Below the pieces are notes generated by a model. It had not been told where the DNA came from. It saw nothing but the letters and a program-made list of their open reading frames with translations, and ran no database searches. Source: Acanthochromis polyacanthus (taxonomy: Eukaryota; Chordata; Actinopteri; Pomacentridae). From it: a stretch of DNA of 64,000 nt. The stretch covers positions 200,010-264,009 of the forward strand of contig NC_067128.1 of NCBI RefSeq assembly GCF_021347895.1, written 5' to 3'. This document shows positions 41,786-52,900 of the stretch, piece by piece; positions within the stretch are counted from its first letter, which is position 1, and every line of letters starts with the position of its first letter. The position numbers and the translations under genes are program-made.

Positions 41786-43932
41786 ATGCTGTTCAGAGTT
41801 TTAGTTTTTCTGAGTGGAGCTGTGTTCTTCCACTATCAGGTAGAGACCATCACAGTTTCATGTTTAAGATTTTTATTGAGGTTTCAAACCAACAGAATCG
41901 AAGCATAGAAGAATGATAGAAGAATGCATAATTTTGAGTTTTGTTCATATTTTATTCTATAATAATGTACACCGTTTACTGTGTAACGTGTATATAACTT
42001 TTTTTAATAATCAGCTGTTGTTGTGCAGTAAATCCAGACAGACTAAATCTGTACATTTGGATTAAGATGGAATTACACCCTTGACACTGAGAATAATTGT
42101 GTGTTGTGTTTGTGCTTGTTTTTGCCATTGCAGGTCCTGGCAGGAAGTAAGTCCTATAAATTATATTATACACATAATAAAGAGAAGGTCTGGGAGCTTT
42201 TGTGACTGACTGTTGTTGGCAAAACCAGCTAGTAGGGTTAGGGTTAGGGTTAGGGTTAGTATCATCTGCTGGTCGCACAGTTACACAGAACACGAGTTTG
42301 TCAAATCTTCTGCAAGGATCTGTAGATTAATGCTTTGCACCTGAACAAGTTTCTGGTCGTTTCCTAATATAAAGACCTGCACCACTATGGCCACAACACA
42401 ACTATGGCCAGATGTTGAGAGAAAAAATGTCCGCACTAAGACAAACGCCATAAAAAAGTTAAATTCCTTTGATATTTATTTTACAGAAATTTAAAAACAT
42501 TAAATGAAATAAAGTTAGAAACAGCTTGCTTGGCATTTTTTCAGGTGTCCACAGGTACATTTTCTATTTGTCTCCATACTGTCTCCTGTCAGCTTTGTGT
42601 AAACACATCCTGCAGTTCAGCTGAGAAGCTCCTGAATTTCTTTTGGCTGTAAATGAGTCACTGGATGCTTCATGGTTCTGTCAAGAAGTGCAGAATTTTT
42701 AATTTCTTACAGAATCTGGTGCAAATGACTGATCCTTGTCAAATGTAGAAAGGTACTTTGAATATCACAGCTTGAAGCTTAGATTTGCGTATTGCGTTCA
42801 CATGACACAAACAGCAACACGATGTCAGAACAAATATTTTCAGCTGAAATCAGGTAATTTCATGTCGTTAATGCAAGCTAAATTCAGAGTTACTTTATGT
42901 CCTCTAAACAACACCCAATGTGCTTCTGTAGACATTAACTTGCTGCTTACCTCAAAAATACAAAAACATGAGATAAAAATATCCCATGTTGCTGTTGAAG
43001 ATGTCTACATGGCAGAGTTGGTGGTGGAGAGTAACATCACGCTGGAGGCCCAGACGGTCCTGTCCATTCTCAGCTCAACAGTCGCCATCCAAGTGAACGG
43101 CAGCAAAGGAGATGTCTACAGTGTGAACCTGGCAAGCAGCGAGTTGATGGCAGGTACATTTCTGGAACACTTTGTCTTTCTTGGGTTATTTTTACAAACA
43201 GTTCTTATTGAAGGAATAGCGTTTACCACACAGCAAAGACCTTAAAGCAACAGTCAAAGTTTTAGCTAATGCATATATATAAATAGATATATAAATATAT
43301 ATAGGTTTTAGTAAATCCAACAGAAAGAAGTGAGATGCACTGATCCAAGATGCACATGAAAGCAATCCTCCACCAAAGTTTAAAGGGGACGTATTTATAT
43401 GCAGCAGTCAGAATCTACTGTTGGAACAACTGGTTTGATTGTGTTTCAGAGTTACTGTCCGTCCAACCCGGTCTCACGGGGATTCGTGAAACTGTCACGT
43501 AAATTTTTGTTTCGGTTTCGTGCGCACCAACACGATTTCGTCATGTTTTTCGTGCCGCTCACCACGAAATGTTTTTCGTGTTGCTCACAACGAAACCCGC
43601 TGTGGTAATCACATCTGAAAGTGGTTTATACCGGCGGATTCATGGCGATCTAAGCTGTCCATCGGCGTATACTGCTTGTGTGATGGCGTTGGTCCGTCAT
43701 ATTAAATAGAAACCAGAAGAGCTGAGATGAAGACTTTAAATGAATCAGAGGATGTTTGTGGTGTAACTTGTGTGTCCAGAGTGTCTTCTTATTGGCGATG
43801 AGTCCTCCTGTAACTGCTCCACCGGCTACGTTTGGAGTAACACCGTGTGCTACAACTACAACTGCTGCCGTGAGACGGAGTGCACGGCCAACGTTTCCCA
43901 CATCGTTCCGCTCTGCATCGCCAAAGTCACAA
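41786..43932 (+). CDS. Gene C exons 1-4: signal peptide, microexon, Cys-rich domain
   Basis: Exon 1 (MLFRVLVFLSGAVFFHYQ) is a signal peptide. A 13-nt microexon (42134-42146) shifts phase 0 to phase 1. Exon 42932-43153 resembles A exon 3 (VESNITLEAQTVLSILSS). Exon 43780-43932 is Cys-rich (ESSCNCSTGYVWSNTVC, then NCCRETEC), the counterpart of A exon 4. The microexon is inferred from phase and splice signals alone. Confidence 0.75.
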
Positions 43933-46900
43933 GTAACAGAAGTTTACTGTATTATTTGGTAAATTAGTGGAAAAAAGACTCACTACAGTCTGAAACTGTT
44001 ATTTCTTTAGCTGATGAATGAAAACTCTTGTTAATTTTAACCAGTCTTCTGAGAACTAACTTTTCCATCCACGCAGTTTTCCTGAATGGTTCCCTGGAGC
44101 ATACGAACTCCTGGGAGGCTCAGCACACTGACACGGTACTTCTTTAATATCCATTATACTGTACTCCTGGAAATGTTTACAGCTTTACATCAGGAAAATA
44201 TGAATGACTTCAAGCGCTTTCTTTTTTAAGCTTCAGCAGGGATTTGAAGTGCTGAATGGTCTGCAGTACGTCAACATAACCGGTCACAGGTACTTTACAA
44301 AGATATTATTCATTTATGTGATCATTTTGTGTTTTGTTTTGCTTGCTTTGATTAATCAGATGTGATCTGAAGAATTTGATGGAATTTTTAAAAAACCCCA
44401 AAAACTTTAGGTGTGAAATTAAAATCTACTAATGAGTTACAACCACAACTCCACCCCGTGGTGTATTTGATCATATACATTATTTAGGTATAAATCTCAG
44501 GTGCTTGGACTTCATGAAAAACATTAAAGTGAGATTATTTTTAAAAAAAGAACAATATAAAACATAATGGAGTTGACTTAATGTAAGTAAATGAGTTTAG
44601 CTAACTCAACAGTTATTGTAGTTTAAAATGTCTTTTTTCACTTTAACACCACTTTAGAACTAAAACACATGTTCTCTTAACAGCTGAGACTGAACTCAAA
44701 CTAAACTCAGCTTAAAGGAAACAAGGCACACTTCCCAGAATGCATTGTTCCAGACTCCTTCTTTCTGTAATTTTAGAACGCAGACACGGTGGACACTTGC
44801 TGTGAGTTCTGGTTGTTTTATTTTACTTGTTGTTTTATAGTTTACTTATTCTAAGAAGAAAAACACTCAGAGAGAGCAGTCCTCCTCCAAGGCTGCTCAG
44901 TCCTCGGATCAAGTCCTGATAAGTCCTCAGCAGTGGATTTGTAGTAGAATCACAATCATGTGATTGTCAGCAGACAGCTGACGTAGTGTTCACTTGTTGT
45001 CATGGTTTGTTTAACAGCTCATTAGGCAAGTTTGAATCTGTCGAAGCAGCAGGAAAGCTGACATTTCTGAGGTGAATTTACAGTGACTCCAGATTTACTG
45101 GTAAACTCTGTGACCTGCTGTTTTTGGACCTAATGTAATCCTGCTGATTTGTTCACTCACTTTTTATTAGCATTACCATTTTGTACAGTAGATTACAGAC
45201 CAGCTATCAGATGTTTTCACACGTTTAAATGATACCGTTTGAAGAATAGCAGCTTTCCATGTAGATATGCGGTCAGCCAACCACTTACTCTGTCTGTAAC
45301 CGTTTATTTTACTTTCATCTCTCCAGATCCAGCTCCATTGTTGAATTTGAGGCAGCTGTCAGTGTCTTATTCAGCACCGCTAGACTTCAGGAAGTAGTGA
45401 ATACACTGGAAGGCGATCTCCAAGCCAAAATTACTGTTGACACACAAGGTTAGTAAAAAGTGTTGCTGTTTATTCTCATGGATCTGGACACAGATTTACA
45501 GTCAAGATTCTAGAGGGTTTTTATTTTTTTTATCCCAGGCTCATACAGTCTGCAGAGTGAAGGTTTCTCAAGTCTGTGTAAAAACAAGAAGACATTACAA
45601 AGAACAAACTTTTAAAAAGTCACGTCAGTCTAGCTAGATGATGAGATTTGAAGTAAATTTTGTCACGCACGAGAACTTAGAACAGCAAAGTTGTTTTTCT
45701 GTTTACTTTTCAGCAATGTTACTCAAGTATTTCCATGTCATGTTAAATTATACTTCCTCTCCATTTCAGAAGGAAATGTTGTACTTTTATTTCCCTGCAT
45801 TCATCTGACGGCTTTGGTTTCTTTGAAGACAAAGATTTTTGCATAGCTGGTCGTTGGACATGCTTTTATAATATATTTAACGGTCCTTCTTGGCTTCCTA
45901 CAGAAAGCAGTGCATCAGCTCATATTTTGTCTTTATAGTTTTTATATTATTGACTACGAAGACTTAACTGCTCCACCAAACAGAGGTTGTTCCTTCACAA
46001 GGTTTCACTTCAGAAAATATTCAAATTTTCCATTTTCTCACCAAAAAACATCAGAGAAAAAACCCAAATGTCCAAATGTGTCATCTGACTTTATTCTTGA
46101 AAGAATCATTATTTTTGTCACTGACCCTGAAAAATGATGAAGAGTCTCATATGGTCTTTAGAAGTCACAAGATAGATATGATGACATACGATGAGATATG
46201 ATGAGATGAGATGAGATGAGATATGATGAGATGAGATATGATGACATATGATGAGATGAGATGATGAGATGAGACAAGATGAGATGAGATAAAATGACAA
46301 GATGAGATATGATGAAATGTGATGAGATAAGTTGCGATGAGATGAGCCTTTATTGATTCCACAGTTAGGGATAAAATACAGAAAAGTTTGGAGGTGTTAT
46401 TGATGTTACAGATTCCTCTGAATGCAGAGAATAGAATCCATAATTTTTCCATATCAGTGAAAATAATGAAGTTTCACACATTATTGCTTATGTAGAAAAA
46501 CATGAGATTGTCTGGAATCTTTTAAATGTAGAAGGTATAAACACTCCACAGATGTGATTTGTGTGACGGCTGATAATTTCTGTGTTTTCTAGCCTCTGGG
46601 TAATTAAACATGAGGTTTAGGGTTAGGGTTAACCCTAAACCTCATGAGAATCTGAAATTAGATTAGATCACAGAATTCAATTCAGTTCAATTCAATTTTA
46701 TTTATATAGCGTCAATTACAGTCAAATTGTCTCAAGACGCTTTACAGAATCCATTCTTTGTTTGAATCTGGATCATTGTCGGTATTTTTGTGGATTCACA
46801 ATGGACTCATTTCAATAAACCTGTTGTTTCAAGTAGGATATATAAATGTAGAAATCAGATATTTGGCTGCCTGTTAAGCCTTAAATTTAAAAAATAAAAT

Positions 46901-49900
46901 GAGAAAAGTGATTTTAATGCTGGGCTGCACAGTGGCTAGTGGTTAGCACTTTGGCCTTGCAGCAAGAAGATCCCCGGTTCAAATCCCGGCCTGGGATCTT
47001 TCTGCATGGAGTTTGCATGTTCTCCCTGTGCATGCGTGGGTTTTCTCCGGGTACTCCGGCTTCCTCCCACAGTCCAAAAACATGCTGAGGTTAATTGGTT
47101 ACTCTAAATTGTCCGTAGGTGTGAATGTGAGTGTGATTGTGTGTCTGTATATGTAGCCCTGTGACAGACTGGTGACCTGTCCAGGGTGTCCCCTGCCTTC
47201 ACCCGAGTCAGCTGGGATAGACTCCAGCACCCCCCATGACCCTAGTGAGGATAAAGCGGTGTAGAGAGAATGGATGGATGGATGGATTTTGATGATTTGA
47301 TCCTGGAGCTAAACATGGAATTTCCACATCTGGATGCAGATAAAACTTTGAGATAGCTGAGTAACTATGGAGATCTGCAGTAAACACATTTTTCTTTCTT
47401 CTTTGCTCTTGGATAAATGAATGAGGAATTCTAATGGACCTCTAACCACTGAAAGGCTGCAGCTCTGCTCCTAGCCTCTTCATAAGGTATCCTGCATACT
47501 TCTGTTGTTTCTGACAGGATTAGTGAGGGTGGAGAAACCCAGCTCTGCAGTGTGCTACCAGTCTGAGCCTGAGCTGAAATGTTTCCTGAATGAGACGGTG
47601 GACGACACCAGCTGGAGTCTGAGTCGACCCAACGAGTACTTCAAGCTCAATGACGGCAGCGTGGTGCAGCAGAACCTCAACTGTGCAACACCTGACTACC
47701 AGTCCTGTATTTCTTTAAAACTCAAGAAACTGACGGGCATCTGGGAAGGCAAGTGTTGAGGTTTCACACTGACAGCTTATTCTGAGGTTAGAACCATTAA
47801 ATCATCAGACCAGTAGGGCCTCCTGTGAATTCCTGAAGATTGCAATCCAATCTTCAGGTGAGATCACTGATAAACAGGAAGAACTCTGATAAATTCTGAC
47901 TCTCCCACCAACTGGTCCAAGCAGACAGCTGCCTTCCCTGAGCCTGGTTCTGCTTTCACCTCCCTGTTGTGTAAATGAGTTTCTGAAAAATCTCTGGTGA
48001 ACCCTGAAAACCCTAACCCTACTAAATGGAGCTCTGTAAAATCTGCTGAACGTAGCAGCAGAGTGTATTTTATCTGAAACTGTGGCCATTTTCTCAAGCT
48101 AACCCAGCAGTTTTGTTTGTTTCTGTTGATCATTTTATTATTCCACCAATAAATGGAATCACAGCCAATAGAGACTACTAGGTGGAGGTGGAGGAGCAGC
48201 CATCTGATTGACTAATAACATCTAAAACAGGCGTATACACGTACCGACCACTTTATTAGGCACAGCATACTTATACTGAGTGATAAGGACTAGATCTTCA
48301 CACTAAAATGTGCCTGTTCCATCAGTTCAAAGGTGAGTCAGTTCTTCAACTGATGACTTCTATCCTATCCTGTTGTTTTCTTCAGTAGTGTTTCCTTCAG
48401 AACATTTTTATTTATTATTTATCTAGCTTCTCATACAGGTCTTCAGCATTCAGGATGAAGACCAGATAAAACCTGGAGACTCTGCAGACTGTGGATATTT
48501 CACCGTTCACATGTTTAATTAGTCTCCACACCTGTTATGGTTAGGGTCTCACAGAAGTCTTGGTTTTTACACGATCTGATTTGAGCAAATGATAAATTTT
48601 GGCAGACATTTGAATGGGGGGGCATGTAGAATAAAGTGATTGTGATGAAATATCAATAAAATGTGAGCATTTTTTCTAACTCTGATAAATGGAGTAATTT
48701 TGGTGATTTTTAAAAGTTAACAGCCTTCCATGAGTTCAGATGGTTAAACCCAAAGACAAAATGTTTGTAGCCTGGAAAAAGCTCTTTTGTCACGAGACTC
48801 CAGAGCAGCACAGATCGTTATTTTTATTTTTAATTTGTTTTGGTCAGTCACTTTGCTCCTGGTATTTTTTAAACAGACATGTTTACTAGAAACAGATCCT
48901 CTCCTTCTTTTCTGTTCCCTACAGGAACATACCAGTGTGAGTTTTTAACTGGGTCCATCGCCCACACTGCCAGGATCAGCCTGAAGGTGGCGCTGCTTCC
49001 TGACGTGATCACCCTGAAGATCGACCCTCTGACGGTGCAGTGTGATGGAAATCCTTCTTCCCAGATTAAAGTTACAGCCTTCATTCCTAAAAGCTCAGAG
49101 AGCTACAAAGTTTGGTGGAGTCTCAACGGTGATCAGAAATCTGAGCTGCAGAACAAAAGTAAGAAAAACCTGCAGTCACTCTTCTGTCCTCTCTGCCTCC
49201 AGACAGCTGATTAATGCTACTACAGATTTAAAACCACAGTATTTCTGCAGAATTCATGAGTAAAACAACTTCCAGGTTAACATCCATGTTCTGTTTCAGC
49301 TAATGGCGAACAGCTGGAATACACCTTCAATGCTGACATCAGCTGCCAGGAAACCTCCGAACCACAATATGTCAACATCACTTTTGAAAACAGGAAGGGA
49401 CAAACAAAGACCGCAAGAGTGGATATTCCAGTAATCTACGGTAGTTAATCCTCACATATTCCACTGTGTGATCTTTGACTTAGATGTCATTTACACCTGA
49501 GCTTTCAGTGATTCCTGAAACTGATTTCAGGGTTTCCTGAAGGATGTGGAGGAAACCCTCATTATTCCATTTACTTTCTGTAAATCAACCGTTCCACTGG
49601 CAGCAAACAGCTGATTATTAAAGTTACTGTCCGTATACTTCTCACATAGTTTTGTATATATATTGTGATATTTGCAGAGGACCTGTACTAGATCTAAGAA
49701 AGAACCAAATTCATGATTGTTTTTTTATGTGTTTCAGTGATTCCTTCTAATCATTTCAAAGTTCTAGGACTGATTGTGAAGTCAACCAAGGATGTCCTCA
49801 ATCTGTACCAGTGGATGGAAACTTTAGTACCACGTATGAATTCATCTGTGTTTATGTCTCCTCTCTGTGTTTTATTCTCAAGCTGGTAAAGGATTTTGCG

Positions 49901-52900
49901 AAGAAGAGGACTTGTGGCCGGTAACCCCAGCAGGTGATACGGTCCTGAACCAGACGTGTCCTGAAGGCCGGACCGGCTACAGGTCCCGGACTTGTAGTGA
50001 AGGTCGTGTTTGGATGGATGTGTTCTCCAACTGTGTCAATGCACAGCTGATGAAAGTTGTGAATGCAGCTGACGTGAGTGTGGCTTTCCTTCTCATACAA
50101 TCTAAAGGCTTCAAATTGTTGAAACTGCAGTATCTACTGGGGGAGGGGGGGGCACTAGGATCCTGAGGCAGTGACAGCACATCACCTCTATATGGTCACT
50201 TCTGTCATCAAAGTTTTGGTAGAATTTAATCTGATTTAATTTCAGTTTATTTTTATGTTCACATATTTTAAAAGAATAAATTGCAATTAATAAAAATAAT
50301 GATAACTGACATGGACATTTTTACAGTTATGGTTTGTTTTTATTTCAGTCAACATGTTAATTAATCTTTTTCTTTCTTTTCTCTGACTTTACTGGTTTTC
50401 AAATTATTTTTGTGACCATTGTGGTTTTTTCTTTCATTGACTGAGGGGTTCCAGCAATTTTGTCCATGTGTGTGTGTATATAGCTCGTTAGAGTCCTGTG
50501 CTTTGTGTAGCGGTTTAACTCGTGCTCTTCTGTACCTTAATGCTTTCTTTCCCTAGAACTTCCTGAAGGGGCTGGGAGCGACCCAGGAGGTGGCTCTGAA
50601 CATCTTTGAAGGCCTGAAGAACAGCTCTACAGTTGATCCTGATTCCAGCAATAAGGAAGCCGACATTAGCGCTTCCATCGGCATTCTGGATACGATGTCC
50701 ATGGCTTCAAAGCAAATTCGCTTGGGAGAAGAAGTCCTACCTGTAAGGGTTAGGGTTAGGGTTAGGGTTAGTTAATTCTGAACACAAGGTCCAACTAGGA
50801 ACTTTAATATAGAAAGACATTTCACTGGTCATTAGGGTGGTTTTACTGAAACATGAACTCAGTTGGAGCCTTGAACCAATTTAAACAACTGAGCTCTATT
50901 AAAATTCATGTGTACAGTCGTCACAAAGGGAGAAATCTATCTATCTATGAGTGAGACCTTGAGCTGAGGATTTTTGTCTCCAAATGTTGACAAAGTTTCC
51001 ACAAAGCTCTCTGTCCTCCAATACTGGGCACAGCTGTCACAAACTGTTGACGAAATCTTCTGCTTTCATCCACAGGCAGCTAATAGCATCAGTGGAAGAT
51101 TTGTCTTGATTTTGGGTAGTTTCTGGGTGTGAAAATGCTCCAGCTAAGATCCCTTCACTTCTTTTCAGACCCATTAGGCTACCAACTGGCGAAAAGTGTC
51201 ATGCTATGAATCTGGAGATTGCTGCTGGATTTGGGCTGCTTGACTGAATGTTTCACCACATTGTTTTATTTATTCTGTTTCAGGATTTGGTCGATGCAGC
51301 GAGCAATATGTTGAACAACACTTGGAGCGGGGTAAACAATTCGGTTCGTCATTCCATGTCATCAAATTACCTCATGGCCATGGAAGGTCTGGTGAAGAAT
51401 ATCAATGTCAACAAGAGCAACAGTTTCATCAGTGAGAACTTAAATATCAAATTCTGCACTATTAAGGACTGTAACATGTCTTTATTTGACATTGGCGTGA
51501 TCCTGAACAAAACCACCGGAATACTGAAGATCATGGCTATGAAGAATCTCATGGGTAAATTGAAAAACACCTTCCATGAAACAGAGCACACAGACCTTTT
51601 GTTGTCAGCCACGCTGAATAACAACAACGATTCAGATTTAGAAATTCAACTGGACTTCCCATTTAAGAAAGAAAAGTCAAACAGAAAGTTTCACTGTGTC
51701 TTCTGGGATGTCAAGAAGAGTGACTGGTCAGATGAAGGATGCTTTTTCCGCTCTAGTGATGGTGAAAACATTCGGTGTGAGTGCCACCACCTGACGGCGT
51801 TCTCTGTCCTCATGGCCAAAGGCGACATTTCCACGGAGACCCTGGACACCATCACCACTGTGGGCCTCAGTGTGTCCGTCTTCTCCTTGTTGCTCTTTCT
51901 GGCCATTGAGTTTCTAGTGTGGTCGGCCGTGGTCAAAAGCAACCTCTCACATTTCCGTCACACAGCTATAGTGAACATCGCTGTCTTCCTTTTGCTTGCT
52001 GATTGCAGTTTCCTGGCTTCCACCTCTCCTGAGTCTCTCTCTGACACCACGTGCTTTGTTTTGACTGTTTGTAAGCACTTGTTTTACTTGGCGATGTTCA
52101 CCTGGATGCTGTGCATGAGTGTCATGCTTGTCCACCAACTCATCTTCGTATTCAACCCACTGAGGAAGCGAGTCTTCATGTTCCTCTCCAGCATCTTGGG
52201 CTACGTTGTCCCAATCCTAATTGTTGGGTCCAGCTATATCTATTGCAAATACACCTACAGAGCCTACTATGACAAGAAAACATGCTGGCTAGTTTTTGAA
52301 AGACTCTTAGAGGGCTCCATGCACGCTTTCCTCATCCCAGTGGGAACCATCATGATGACGAATCTCTTCTCTATGGTGGTCGTCATAGTTACTCTGGTGA
52401 AGTCCTCGGTTCAAGACAGCAGCAAGACTGAAGACAAGGACACGGCCAAAGGCATCCTGAAGGTCGTGCTCATTCTAACGCCCATCTTTGGAGTAACGTG
52501 GATTATCGGCTTCTTTCTGCTCATGTTGGAGCCTGATAACCCCATGTTTGAGGTGGCTAACTACAGTTTCACCATTCTCAATTCCTTCCAGGTAATTTGA
52601 AAGCAACCCACACCCTGAGTGTTTTCACTGCCATTATCAGTTCCAATACCTTAACTTAGAGTCTTTGCTGGTGCCAATTATAGGCCTGAAATATAAGGGT
52701 ATTATTCCCAAATGTCATCTATATCTAATCTGAATCCCTAGCTCTGTGTAACTTAGACTACATCCACAAGGACATGTTTTATTTTGCAATGCATAACTAA
52801 CGCCACGTATACGGACTAGTGTCCACACCACTACACCAACGTTTCAGGACTAAAACTTCTTGAATGCAGAAATTGTGACTTTCAGAGACAATGCCGCAGA

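Noticed and set aside
42232..42259. Telomeric repeats as a sign of a chromosome end
   Set aside because: Runs are only a few units long and lie inside introns with genes on both sides; they are interstitial.
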